From Bordetella parapertussis (GTDB lineage: Bacteria; Pseudomonadota; Gammaproteobacteria; Burkholderiales; Burkholderiaceae_C), in assembly GCA_945882755.1 (NCBI GenBank), contig CAMCWS010000001.1:1-64000 (forward strand): a stretch of 64,000 nucleotides of DNA. Direction: 5' to 3'. This document shows, in pieces, positions 1-7,274 of this stretch. The notes under the pieces are model-generated. The model was not told the DNA's origin and searched no databases. It saw nothing but the letters and a program-made list of their open reading frames with translations. The stretch's first letter is position 1. Each line of letters starts with the position of its first letter. Position numbers and translations under genes: made by a program.

Positions 1-1
1 T

Positions 2-91
2 GCCAACGAGGTATTCAAACGTGTACAGCAAGGCCAAGAAGAGGTGCTTTCAAGTGAACAGGTGAAAAAAGAGCTTGGTTTGGAGCATTGA
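2..91 (+). CDS. RelB-type antitoxin, C-terminal end (cut by window edge)
   Basis: An open frame enters from the left edge and encodes 29 residues ending KKELGLEH. It overlaps the start of the RelE-type toxin by 17 nt, the usual coupling of antitoxin and toxin translation in relBE operons. The N-terminal DNA-binding part lies outside the window. The segment around KRVQQGQEEVLSS recurs in the orphan antitoxin-like ORF at 919-1197, so the two are related. The family assignment rests on position and this tail, not on a full domain. Confidence 0.6.
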   Translation, partial: ANEVFKRVQQGQEEVLSSEQVKKELGLEH

Positions 92-344
92 ATATTCGCG
101 TACGGCGCTCAAGCAATTGAGCAAACTGGACCGCCAAGTTGCCAGTAAGTTAATTCATGCCTTGGAAAGTAAAATTGCGGTCTTGGAATTACCCCGTTCT
201 ACGGGTAAGGCTTTGACAGGTCCTGACCTGAATAGCTATTGGTGCTACCGAGTGGATGACTACCGCATCATTTGCGATATTCAGGATCAAAGGGTTTGTA
301 TTTTGGTCATCACAATCGGTCACAGAAAAGACGTTTACAGATGA
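75..344 (+). CDS. relE: RelE/ParE-family toxin
   Basis: A basic 89-residue protein of normal RelE length. It begins with the family pattern WSIEYSRTALKQLSKLD and ends with the beta-strand pattern YRVDDYRIICDI...VLVITIGHRKDVYR, which carries the conserved Arg/Lys/Tyr cluster. RelE toxins cleave mRNA on the ribosome and are neutralised by the upstream antitoxin. The chosen start is TTG at 75, inside the antitoxin reading frame; no closer ATG exists. The gene appears intact. Its stop overlaps the ATG of a broken higA remnant, so the downstream border has been rearranged. Confidence 0.85.
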   Translation: MVWSIEYSRTALKQLSKLDRQVASKLIHALESKIAVLELPRSTGKALTGPDLNSYWCYRVDDYRIICDIQDQRVCILVITIGHRKDVYR

Positions 345-403
345 AAAAAATGCACAACCCGCCACACCCCTGTGAAGCTGAACCCGTCATTGCGAGGCCG
401 TAA
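341..403 (+). pseudogene. 5' remnant of a higA antitoxin gene
   Basis: The first ten codons (MKKMHNPPHP) are the same as those of the intact higA at 4577 and nearly identical at DNA level. After about twelve codons the match stops and the sequence runs into the palindromic repeat block, reaching a stop at 401. The ATG overlaps the stop of relE as ATGA. The rest of the HTH domain is missing, so this is a truncated copy, probably left by recombination or by repeat insertion. Confidence 0.75.
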
Positions 404-583
404 GGCCGAAGCAACCTCCCGTCATCGCGAGCCTAGCGTGGGGTCATCGCGAGCGAAGCGTGGCGATCTAGATTGCTTCAGCCCTTGGGGCTTCGCAATG
501 ACGCAGATTGCTTCGGCCCTTCGGGCTTCGCAATGACTGAGATTGCTTCGCTGCGCTCGCAATGACGTTTAGCTCGCAATGAC
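383..583. repeat. Palindromic repeat block (copy 1)
   Basis: Several imperfect copies of a short element containing GTCATTGCGAG on one side and the complement CTCGCAATGAC on the other. The hairpin core has the form AGCCC-TTCG-GGCT, a stable UUCG-type loop if transcribed. This block fills most of the gap of about 300 bases between the higA remnant and the orphan antitoxin at 647. I see no gene in it. The same sequence family recurs at 1926-2126 and inside kpsC at 5289-5543. Confidence 0.85.
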
Positions 584-610
584 GAAACTTTAGTATCGAC
601 CAGCGAATGC

Positions 611-626
611 TCATCTTGTAAGATGA
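611..626. promoter_or_regulatory. Perfect inverted repeat, likely antitoxin operator
   Basis: TCATCTT-GT-AAGATGA has 7-bp perfect arms and a 2-nt spacer, and lies 20 bases before the DUF2281-like antitoxin start. Antitoxins usually bind such palindromes to repress their own promoter. The binding function is inferred. Confidence 0.5.
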
Positions 627-646
627 ATACCTAGCTAGGAGACCTT

Positions 647-886
647 ATGTCAACCACAGCTGTAAAACTTTTAGAAGCGATACGCACTTTGCCCGAACCT
701 TTATTGGCTGATATTTTGGAATTCGTTGAGTCTTTAAGTTATCGGCGTGATGTCCTTGAATTTGTCGATCCAACTCAGCCTCTCTCTTCACTCTCTGGCG
801 GGCTAGAGCTTTCCAAGACTTTTCATTTTGATCCGCTGACCATTCAGCAGCAATTGCGAAATGAGTGGCAGTGCGTTGATAACTAA
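647..886 (+). CDS. DUF2281-like antitoxin (no toxin partner seen)
   Basis: A 79-residue acidic protein. Residues 5-33 (KLLEAIRTLPEPLLADILEF) fit the DUF2281 pattern found in antitoxins of PIN-domain toxins. A good ribosome site (TAGGAGACCTT) precedes the ATG. The tail has the usual loose toxin-wrapping look, with aromatic and acidic residues. A PIN toxin gene would be expected directly downstream, but a different antitoxin-like ORF follows instead. This may be a solitary antitoxin that protects against a toxin elsewhere, or a leftover. Confidence 0.6.
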   Translation: MSTTAVKLLEAIRTLPEPLLADILEFVESLSYRRDVLEFVDPTQPLSSLSGGLELSKTFHFDPLTIQQQLRNEWQCVDN

Positions 887-918
887 GTATTGAACCTGTC
901 GCTAAAAAAGCTCAAAAC

Positions 919-1197
919 ATGAAGCCCTCAGATACCACCAAATTGCCAAAGAAAACCTCGGCTAAGGTGAATGACCCAGATAACCCCGCATGGACTGAAG
1001 ACATGTTGGGAGAGCCTGTCCTAAAACGTGTAAAGCAAGTCCAAGAAGAAGTGCTTTCCAGTACTGAAAAGGAAAACGGTCAACCTTTGCAATTTCCCAT
1101 TGAAAACGTACCAAACGAAGCAACAGCGAAGTCATTACTGTTATCGGATGAGCAAAAAGAATACAAGCGTTTTGAAGTCACTCAAAACTCCAAATAA
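919..1197 (+). CDS. Antitoxin-like protein, related to the partial RelB at the window start
   Basis: A 92-residue hydrophilic protein. Its middle (LKRVKQVQEEVLSS) matches the tail of the antitoxin at 2-91 in both protein and DNA. The preceding DPDNPAWTEDMLG resembles the N-terminal stretch of RelB/BrnA-type antitoxins. The last 45 residues do not resemble a known family, and no toxin gene follows on this strand. It may be a composite or decaying antitoxin. It converges on higA at 1200 with 2 nt between them. The function is not established. Confidence 0.45.
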   Translation: MKPSDTTKLPKKTSAKVNDPDNPAWTEDMLGEPVLKRVKQVQEEVLSSTEKENGQPLQFPIENVPNEATAKSLLLSDEQKEYKRFEVTQNSK

Positions 1198-1199
1198 TC

Positions 1200-1580
1200 T
1201 CACGCGGTCAGTTCTTCACGCAAAGAATAGGGTTTCACCAAAACGTCCGCAGGTAACTTCAGTTGGACAACCAAACGGCGGATCATCTCTAGCGTCAGAG
1301 GACGAGTTTTATTCATTATGTCAGCGACACGGCCTCGTGGGCCAATCATGGGTTCAAGGTCTTTACGGCTCAAACCTCGGCTCTCCATGACATGTTCAAG
1401 CAACTCAATAGGGTCTGGGTCGCCAATGGGGAAGTTGGTTTTTTCGTAATGCTCCACCAGCAAAGTAAGCACATCCAAGCGGTCAGCATCAGCAGATTTA
1501 GCGGGTGCTGACCAAAGCAGTTCGATCTCTTCCAAAGCTGCTTTGTATTCTTTTCTGTTGTGAATAGTTTTGATTTCCAC
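1200..1580 (-). CDS. higA: HigA-type antitoxin, HTH regulator
   Basis: A protein of about 126 residues. The N-terminal half (KEYKAALEEIELLW) and the C-terminal Xre helix-turn-helix (LEHVMESRGLSRKDLEPMIG, then RVADIMNKTRPLTLEMIRRL) match the long HigA family paired with HigB interferases. A strong AAGGAG sits directly against the upstream ATG at 1586, so the GTG at 1580, six bases further, is the better start. It is the second gene of a higB-higA operon, 5 nt after the toxin. HigA should bind HigB and repress the operon. Confidence 0.88.
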   Translation of the reverse strand: MEIKTIHNRKEYKAALEEIELLWSAPAKSADADRLDVLTLLVEHYEKTNFPIGDPDPIELLEHVMESRGLSRKDLEPMIGPRGRVADIMNKTRPLTLEMIRRLVVQLKLPADVLVKPYSLREELTA

Positions 1581-1591
1581 AAGCATCTCCT

Positions 1592-1885
1592 TTAAACAGT
1601 GACTGCATCTATCTTGTCGTATTGCGAATGAGTACCTGCGAATTTCACAAACATCAAGCCTTTGTCGTAGCGCACCATAACGACCAATCGGTAGTCGTTA
1701 CCCTTGATGTTGAACACGACGCGGTTATTTGCTGTAAAGCTCGCATTTCTGTAAGCCTCTTTGATGTCAGAGGGTGATTTCCAATGCGATCTACTGGCCA
1801 ATGCATACCAAGCCTTTAAGGGCGTCTGTGCATCAGGATGCTTAATCCAAAAGGCACGAAGTGTAGACAGTGCAATGATTCGCAT
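1592..1885 (-). CDS. higB: HigB-type mRNA interferase toxin
   Basis: A 97-residue protein with the HigB signature: WIKHPDAQTPLKAWY near the N-terminus, then RVVFNIKGNDYRLVV and GLMFVKFAGTHSQYDKIDA at the C-terminus. HigB cleaves mRNA on translating ribosomes. Toxin-first order is typical of higBA. The operon promoter with a palindromic operator lies directly upstream. The gene appears intact. Confidence 0.92.
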   Translation of the reverse strand: MRIIALSTLRAFWIKHPDAQTPLKAWYALASRSHWKSPSDIKEAYRNASFTANNRVVFNIKGNDYRLVVMVRYDKGLMFVKFAGTHSQYDKIDAVTV

Positions 1886-1890
1886 GTCTC

Positions 1891-1919
1891 ATTATGCTAC
1901 CAATTTGGTAGCAGGGCAA
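1891..1919 (-). promoter_or_regulatory. higBA promoter with palindromic operator
   Basis: On the minus strand, TTGCCC (1919-1914) and CATAAT (1896-1891) are separated by 17 bases. The spacer holds a perfect inverted repeat TGCTACCAA-T-TTGGTAGCA (1895-1913). A bound HigA or HigBA complex would cover the promoter, which gives autoregulation. The pattern is seen; the binding is inferred. Confidence 0.6.
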
Positions 1920-1925
1920 GCTCCC

Positions 1926-2126
1926 GTCATTGCGAGGAGCCGTCATTGCGAGGAGCCGTCATTGCGAGGAGCCGTCATTGCGAGGAGCTGTCATTGCGAA
2001 GCCCGAAGGGCTGAAGCAATCTAGATCGCAATGGTTAGAGATTGCTTCGCTGCGCTCGCAATGACGTTTCGCTCGCAATGACGCAGATTGCTTCAGCCCT
2101 TCGGGCTTCGCAATGACAGTAGTTCG
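1926..2126. repeat. Palindromic repeat block (copy 2) with a 16-bp tandem array
   Basis: It starts with four head-to-tail 16-bp units of GTCATTGCGAGGAGCC (starts at 1926, 1942, 1958, 1974) plus a partial fifth at 1990. Inverted copies of the same element follow, with the UUCG hairpin core, ending in TCGCAATGAC. The block abuts the start codon of the glycosyltransferase at 2129, whose ATG lies inside a GCAATGAC motif. No gene is seen in it. Confidence 0.85.
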
Positions 2127-2128
2127 CA

Positions 2129-3046
2129 ATGACGACATCCCCCTCCACTGATTACCTGCTTCTCCCCAAGCTGAGCGACATGGGCTTGCTGGCCCACACA
2201 GACCCAGCATCTGGGTTGTTGCAGGGCATCAACCCTGCTAGCAAGCAGCCAGAGGTTTCGATTGTTTGCCGCTACGTCAACGCCAAGCAACTTCACCAGC
2301 TGCGAACACACAAGCAACAAGGCATCAAAACCATTTACTTTATGGATGACGACTTGCTAGACCCCTTGGCGTGGGGTGGTTTGCCTTGGCGTTACCGCTT
2401 CAAACTCTTCACCCAAGCGTTCATTCACAAGCGACAACTGCTGGCCTTCGCCGATGAGGTTTGGGTGTCCACGCCCCACCTGCAAAACAAATACGCTCAC
2501 CTCAAGCCCATGCTGGTCACAGCCAAGCTTACACCCGCCACCACGCATTCCCAGCACGACAGTGCGGTGCTGGTTTGCTACCACGGTACGGCTTCGCACA
2601 CTGCCGAGTTCAAGTGGTTGCTGCCCATCATGCAAGAGGTGTTGCAGCGCAACCCGCTGATTCATTTCGAAGTATTCGCAAATGCGCAAACGGCCAAGCT
2701 GTTTCGCCAACTGCCTCGCACCGCAGTGCTGCACCCCATGACATGGCCGCAATACCTGGCCTACACCCAAAGCAGAAAAGCCGACATCGGCTTGGCGCCG
2801 CTTTTGCCTTCACGCTTTAACGCTGCCCGTGGGGCTACCAAGTGGATGGATTACGCCCGAATGGGGGCGGTGGGCATCTACACCGATGTTGCGCCATACA
2901 GCGACCACGTGCATCACGCAAACGATGGTTTGCTGCTGCCCAACTCGCCCGAGCTGTGGGTGAAAACCATTCTTGAACTGGCTGATAACCCAGCGCAGAG
3001 AGTTGAAATGCGGTTGGCAGTTCAAGACAAAAGCCAAGCACTTTAA
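2129..3046 (+). CDS. Capsule/LPS glycosyltransferase-like protein
   Basis: A 305-residue protein that looks like a GT-B glycosyltransferase. It has a donor-side stretch ([20 protein letters not shown], then [16 protein letters not shown]) and a late segment ([36 protein letters not shown]) similar to families that modify surface polysaccharides. The start ATG sits in the terminal motif of repeat block 2, so the native N-terminus may have been replaced or lost. galE follows, overlapping or directly abutting. The sugar transferred is unknown; the capsule role comes from context. Confidence 0.65.
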   Translation: MTTSPSTDYLLLPKLSDMGLLAHTDPASGLLQGINPASKQPEVSIVCRYVNAKQLHQLRTHKQQGIKTIYFMDDDLLDPLAWGGLPWRYRFKLFTQAFIHKRQLLAFADEVWVSTPHLQNKYAHLKPMLVTAKLTPATTHSQHDSAVLVCYHGTASHTAEFKWLLPIMQEVLQRNPLIHFEVFANAQTAKLFRQLPRTAVLHPMTWPQYLAYTQSRKADIGLAPLLPSRFNAARGATKWMDYARMGAVGIYTDVAPYSDHVHHANDGLLLPNSPELWVKTILELADNPAQRVEMRLAVQDKSQAL

Positions 3047-4070
3047 TTTTTTAACAACCATCAAAACCATACTTGTCACTGGAGGGGCTGGCTACATAGG
3101 CTCGCATACCTGCGTCGAATTGATGGCGGCGGGTTACGACGTCGTGGTGTTCGATAACTTTTCCAACAGCCAAAGGGGCGTTTTGGACCGCATTGAACAC
3201 ATTGCTGGCAAAAAATTTGTAACGGTTCAAGGCGATATCCGTGATCAAGCGGCGATGGAAGAGGTCCTGAAGGCACACCAGTGCAGCGCGGTTATTCACT
3301 TTGCAGGACTCAAAGCGGTGGGCGAGTCGGTTCAACTGCCGCTGAGCTATTACGACAACAATTTTTTGGGCACCCTCAGACTGCTGTCAGCCATGCAAAA
3401 CTGCGGCGTCCAAACCTTGGTATTCAGCTCATCTGCAACGGTGTACGGGGATCCGCAGCATTTGCCACTTTCCGAAGACCACCCGCTTTCAGCCACCAAC
3501 CCCTATGGCCGCAGCAAGCTGTTCATCGAGGAAATGCTCAGGGATACATTCCGCGCCAATCCCAGTTGGCAGATCGCCATCTTGCGCTATTTCAATCCTG
3601 TGGGCGCACACGAAAGCGGTTTGATTGGCGAAAACCCATTGGGTGTCCCCAACAACCTCATGCCCTTTGTGGCGCAAGTTGCCGTGGGGCTACGCGAGAA
3701 GTTGAATATTTGGGGAAGCGATTACGAAACACCCGATGGCACAGGCGTACGTGACTACATCCATGTGGTGGACTTGGCAAAAGGCCATGTCAACGCCTTA
3801 GCAAGGTTGACCACACCGCAGTGTTTGGAAGTCAATTTGGGTACTGGCATTGGCTACAGCGTGTTGGACGTGGTTCGCGCCTTTGAAGCGGCCAGTGGTC
3901 AGGCCATTCCCTACCAGTTATCCCCTAGACGCCCAGGTGACGTGGCCTCTTGCTATGCCGACCCACGTTTGGCCAAGCAATTGCTGGGCTGGAAAGCGCA
4001 GCGTGATTTACCCACCATGTGCCACGACCATTGGCGCTGGCAAAAACACAATCCTCGGGGCTATGTATAA
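3003..4070 (+). CDS. galE: UDP-glucose 4-epimerase
   Basis: Interconverts UDP-glucose and UDP-galactose, supplying sugar donors for surface polysaccharide. The NAD-binding [10 protein letters not shown] lies near the N-terminus, followed by the conserved [10 protein letters not shown], the catalytic YGRSK (Tyr-x-x-x-Lys), RYFNPVGAH and [13 protein letters not shown]. Core length is normal (about 337 residues). The expected first codon (family start M-K-T-I-L-V-T-G-G) is ATC at 3060, not ATG. In-frame TTG codons at 3003 and 2973 lie inside the preceding gene. I chose 3003, but the true start is unresolved. Confidence 0.92.
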   Translation: MKCGWQFKTKAKHFNFLTTIKTILVTGGAGYIGSHTCVELMAAGYDVVVFDNFSNSQRGVLDRIEHIAGKKFVTVQGDIRDQAAMEEVLKAHQCSAVIHFAGLKAVGESVQLPLSYYDNNFLGTLRLLSAMQNCGVQTLVFSSSATVYGDPQHLPLSEDHPLSATNPYGRSKLFIEEMLRDTFRANPSWQIAILRYFNPVGAHESGLIGENPLGVPNNLMPFVAQVAVGLREKLNIWGSDYETPDGTGVRDYIHVVDLAKGHVNALARLTTPQCLEVNLGTGIGYSVLDVVRAFEAASGQAIPYQLSPRRPGDVASCYADPRLAKQLLGWKAQRDLPTMCHDHWRWQKHNPRGYV

Positions 4071-4076
4071 ATCCCA

Positions 4077-4259
4077 TTGCTTGTGTGTATGCGCCGTGAT
4101 GTGAAAGGTCTGTACGCCAAAGCGCAGCAGGGTGGGGTGCCAGCCATGACGGGTATGGGCAGCCCTTATGAGCCTCCTACTCAGCCCGACTTACGGCTGG
4201 AAACTGGCTTGGACAGTTTGGAGAATTGTGTTGGGAAAGTGATGGCGTTGGTGTTGTAG
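4077..4259 (+). pseudogene. cysC: C-terminal fragment of an adenylylsulfate kinase gene
   Basis: Sixty codons match the end of CysC: C-x-R-RDVKGLYAKAQQG, then the GMGSPYEPPTQPDLRLETG motif and SLENCV. The P-loop and most of the kinase domain are missing, and nothing upstream restores them because galE occupies that space. It begins only at a TTG with no obvious ribosome site. This is a remnant of a lost APS kinase gene, which sometimes occurs in capsule loci where sulfated sugars are made. Probably not functional. Confidence 0.7.
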
Positions 4260-4290
4260 CGTCTATAACTACACATTAAAATACAATGAA

Positions 4291-4563
4291 GTGATCAAAA
4301 GCTTTCGACACAAAGGCTTGCAGCGTTTTTTTGAAACGGGCAGCAAGGCTGGAATTCAAGCTTCCCATGCTGAGAAACTGCGCCTTCAATTAGCCGCTCT
4401 AGATCAGGCTCAAAAACCTGAAGATATGTCCGCCCCGTCTTGGGGCTTGCACCCCTTAAGGGGTGATCTGAAAGGCTATTGGGCGATCACCGTCAACGGC
4501 AATTGGCGATTGATTTTCTTTTTTGAAGGCGTGAATGTTATTTTGTTAGATTATTTGGACTAG
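4291..4563 (+). CDS. higB: HigB-family (RelE-like) toxin
   Basis: A 90-residue protein starting at GTG with the family opening IKSFRHKGLQRFFETGSKAGI and the later signature GLHPLRGDLKGYWAITVNGNWRLIFFFEG, ending VILLDYLD. This is the short HigB type whose antitoxin gene follows. An out-of-frame ATG lies just upstream of the GTG. Such toxins cleave mRNA on the ribosome. The pair sits within the capsule genes between galE and kpsC, so it was probably inserted there. Confidence 0.9.
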   Translation: MIKSFRHKGLQRFFETGSKAGIQASHAEKLRLQLAALDQAQKPEDMSAPSWGLHPLRGDLKGYWAITVNGNWRLIFFFEGVNVILLDYLD

Positions 4564-4576
4564 CACTGAAATTCAA

Positions 4577-4855
4577 ATGAAAAAAATGCACAACCCGCCT
4601 CACCCTGGTGAGGTTTTGAAAGAATATTTGGGTGACATCACAGTCACGCAAGCTGCTTTGAAGATGGGCGTTAACCGTGTCACGCTATCTCGCATCATTT
4701 CAGGAAGCGCTGGTATTTCCGCCGATATGGCCTACCGGCTCGCCAGCGCCTTTGGCACCTCTCCCGAGCTGTGGGCGGGTATGCAGCTGCAGTACGACTT
4801 GTTTGTGGCCAGCAAGCTAAAGCGTCCAAAGATTCAACGACTGGCGTTTGCCTGA
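4577..4855 (+). CDS. higA: HigA-family antitoxin, Xre HTH
   Basis: A 92-residue protein with the family opening MHNPPHPGEVLKEYL. A helix-turn-helix follows (VTQAALKMGVNRVTLSRIIS), then the ISADMAYRLASAFGTSPELW motif and LQYDL. It lies 13 nt after its toxin. The two initial Met codons (4577, 4586) leave the start slightly open. A truncated copy of its first codons is present at 341, evidence of recombination between the TA loci of this region. Confidence 0.92.
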   Translation: MKKMHNPPHPGEVLKEYLGDITVTQAALKMGVNRVTLSRIISGSAGISADMAYRLASAFGTSPELWAGMQLQYDLFVASKLKRPKIQRLAFA

Positions 4856-4949
4856 TGCTATCCAAGCAGTGCCTCTTTACCTGCGTGTTGATGTGCAAGC
4901 ATCTCGCCCAAAACCATGGGCTTGGTCTTAGCCACACTGCAAGAAGTAT

Positions 4950-7121
4950 TTGCGCAATAAATTTCTAAACCCCGCCCCTCAAACCGTTTTTGCATGGGGC
5001 CGTAAACCCAGTGCCACCTTGGCTCATATGCGAGCGAGGCTGCTGGGCAAAACGCTGGTCCACGCAGAGGACGGCTTTTTACGCTCCTACCGCCCCGGCG
5101 CGGCTTACCCCGCCTTGTCTTTGGTGATGGACGAAGAGGGTGTGCATTACGACTGCACCCGTCCCAGCGAGCTCGAAACCCTGCTCAACAGTTCGCAAGA
5201 TGTGTCTGTGCCTAAGCAAGCGGAGGCTTTGCAATTTCTATTGCAGCATCGCTTGAGCAAGTACAACCATGCGCCCCCTTTGGATGCGGGATTGCTTCGT
5301 GGCTGCGCCCCTCGCAATGACGGTGGAGGATTGCTTCAGGGCTACGCCCCTCGCAATGACGGTGGAGGATTGCTTCAGGGCTATGCCCCTCGCAATGACG
5401 GTGGAGGATTGCTTCGTGGCTGCGCCCCTCGCAATGACGGTGGAGGATTGCTTCGGGGCTGCGCCCCTCGCAATGACGGTGGAGGATTGCTTCGGGGCTA
5501 CGCCCCTCGCAATGACCGTCATGGCGAGCGAAGCGAAGCCATCTTGGTCATCGACCAAACCTTTGGCGACTTAAGCGTCACCTACGGCGCTGCCACCCCC
5601 CACACCTTCCAAGCCATGTTGCAAGCGGCCTTGGACGACAACCCCGACACCACCATTTACGTCAAAACCCACCCCGAAACAACTGCAGGCACCAAGCGCG
5701 GTTACCTCACACACACACCCTCGCACCCCCGCGTGGTGCTGCTGACCCAAGCCACCAACCCCATGCACTTGCTCAGCCACATGGACAAGGTGTACGTGGT
5801 GACCTCCACCATGGGTTTTGAAGCTTTGTTAATGGGCAAGCCGGTGGTCTGCTTTGGTGTGCCTTGGTACGCCGGTTGGGGTGTCACCGATGACCGTTGC
5901 GTGCATTCACCTGCGGCAGCACGCCGCACCCGCCAACGCAGCGTCAGAGAATTGTTCGACGCAGCCTACATTCATTACACCCATTACATCAACCCCATCA
6001 CGCACGAGCGTGGCACAGCCATGGACGTCATGACTTGGTTGGTGTTGCAGCAACATACCGCCACACAACTGCATGGCCAGCCATTGAACCAACGCTTGGT
6101 GTTCATGGGGATGCGTCGTTGGAAGCGGCTGCACATGCAGCGTTTTTTTGGTTTGCATCCTGAGCTGCTGGCGTTTGATGTGCCGCTACAAGCGGGTGAC
6201 CAAGCAGTACATTGGGGCGTTGATGCCCCCAATAGCGCATGGCGTGTGGAAGATGGGTTTGTGCGCTCGGTTGGCTTGGGCTCGGACCTGATTGCGCCCA
6301 TGTCCTTGGTGTTGGACAAGCGTGGCATGTACTTCGACCCGACCCGCCCCAGCGACTTAGAGCATCTGCTGCAACACCATGTCTTCAGCGATGAAGAGCT
6401 GCAAGAGGCACAGAAGGTGCGTCAGTTCATCGTGGCGCACGGCATCACCAAATACAACCTTGAACCGCTGATACCCGTGGTTTGGCAAAGCGGCGGACGA
6501 CAGGTGTTGGTGGTGGTGGGTCAAGTCGAGGACGATGCCTCGATTCGCTTGGGTTGCACTTTTGTCAAAACCAACCTAGGGCTGCTGCAAGCTGTGCGTC
6601 ATGCCAACCCCAAGGCTTTCATCGTCTACAAACCCCACCCCGATGTGGCCACTGGCAACCGCGCAGGGCATTTGAACTTGCAGCAGGCTTTGCAATGGGC
6701 CGACCATGTGGAAACCCATGCCTCGGTGGTGAGTTGCATCCACGCTTGCAACGAGCTGCACACCATGACCTCTCTGAGCGGCTTTGACGCTTTGTTGCGC
6801 GGCAAGCCCGTCACCACCTATGGCTTGCCGTTTTATGCAGGCTGGGGTTTGACCACCGACTTGGCGGGACAGGGGGGAGATGAACCCACTTGTTTTGCTC
6901 GCAGAACCCGTCGCCTGAGCTTGGATGAATTGGTCGCTGGTACTTTGCTGCGCTATCCCTTGTATTGGGACCATCAACTCAAAGGCGTCACCACCTGCAT
7001 GGCGGTGTTGCGGCGCATCCAAACGCAACGCGATACTTTGCTCGCCGAGGGGGTTTTGCAGCATTTGAAAGATGGCTATGTGCGGCGGCTTTTTCGCAAG
7101 TTGAAGCATTTGTTGAGATGA
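4950..7121 (+). CDS. kpsC: KpsC-type capsule beta-Kdo transferase with in-frame repeat insertion
   Basis: A 723-residue two-lobed protein. KpsC enzymes attach the beta-Kdo linker to phosphatidylglycerol to anchor group 2-type capsules at the inner membrane. Each half carries the same set: WGRKPS or equivalent, EDGFLRS/EDGFVRS, LVMDEEG/LVLDKRG, SKYN/TKYN, VKTHPE/YKPHPD, TSTMGFEALL/TSLSGFDALL and PWYAGWG/PFYAGWG. In the first half, residues 114-191 are six copies of a 13-residue unit (GLLRGCAPRNDGG and variants) encoded by the palindromic repeat, lying between KYNHAPPLDAG and ILVIDQTFGD. The start is TTG; a short N-terminal loss is possible. Whether the enzyme tolerates the insertion is unknown. 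Confidence 0.88.
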   Translation: MRNKFLNPAPQTVFAWGRKPSATLAHMRARLLGKTLVHAEDGFLRSYRPGAAYPALSLVMDEEGVHYDCTRPSELETLLNSSQDVSVPKQAEALQFLLQHRLSKYNHAPPLDAGLLRGCAPRNDGGGLLQGYAPRNDGGGLLQGYAPRNDGGGLLRGCAPRNDGGGLLRGCAPRNDGGGLLRGYAPRNDRHGERSEAILVIDQTFGDLSVTYGAATPHTFQAMLQAALDDNPDTTIYVKTHPETTAGTKRGYLTHTPSHPRVVLLTQATNPMHLLSHMDKVYVVTSTMGFEALLMGKPVVCFGVPWYAGWGVTDDRCVHSPAAARRTRQRSVRELFDAAYIHYTHYINPITHERGTAMDVMTWLVLQQHTATQLHGQPLNQRLVFMGMRRWKRLHMQRFFGLHPELLAFDVPLQAGDQAVHWGVDAPNSAWRVEDGFVRSVGLGSDLIAPMSLVLDKRGMYFDPTRPSDLEHLLQHHVFSDEELQEAQKVRQFIVAHGITKYNLEPLIPVVWQSGGRQVLVVVGQVEDDASIRLGCTFVKTNLGLLQAVRHANPKAFIVYKPHPDVATGNRAGHLNLQQALQWADHVETHASVVSCIHACNELHTMTSLSGFDALLRGKPVTTYGLPFYAGWGLTTDLAGQGGDEPTCFARRTRRLSLDELVAGTLLRYPLYWDHQLKGVTTCMAVLRRIQTQRDTLLAEGVLQHLKDGYVRRLFRKLKHLLR
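5289..5543 (+). repeat. In-frame 39-bp tandem repeat (six copies) of the palindromic element inside kpsC
   Basis: Six units of 39 bp run from 5289 to 5522. Each begins GGATTGCTTC and ends CGCAATGACGGTGGA, with the last unit diverging at its end. The block then closes with GGCGAGCGAAGCGAAGCC, the opposite arm of the same element. Because 39 is a multiple of three, the reading frame is kept. Units 1, 4 and 5 encode GC and units 2, 3 and 6 encode GY at positions 5-6. The other KpsC half has only about 13 residues at this point. This is repeat block copy 3. Confidence 0.92.
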
Positions 7122-7205
7122 GCCGAGCAGCTCAATGCGATAGCCTTCTAACCGCTCATCAGGGGCTTTGTCAAAACAAATCTTTAAATACTCAAATTTC
7201 AATAA

Positions 7206-7235
7206 TTTACATAACAAATAACTACATATTATGTT
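7206..7235 (+). promoter_or_regulatory. Candidate promoter for the second KpsC-like gene
   Basis: TTTACA (7206-7211) and TATGTT (7230-7235) are separated by 18 bases, or TATTAT (7227-7232) at 15 bases. The area is AT-rich compared with its surroundings and lies 40 bases before the ATG at 7275. Moderate match only. Confidence 0.35.
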
Positions 7236-7274
7236 ATCGTGTAGTCCTAGAAGTTGACATCAAGGTTAAGGGCT

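Noticed and set aside
4863-4949. Small ORFs between higA and kpsC
   Set aside because: No ribosome site or recognisable product; probably spacer or lost kpsC N-terminus.
5289-5543. CRISPR-like repeats
   Set aside because: The units are directly adjacent with no unique spacers and are translated in frame, so this is a tandem repeat and not a CRISPR array.
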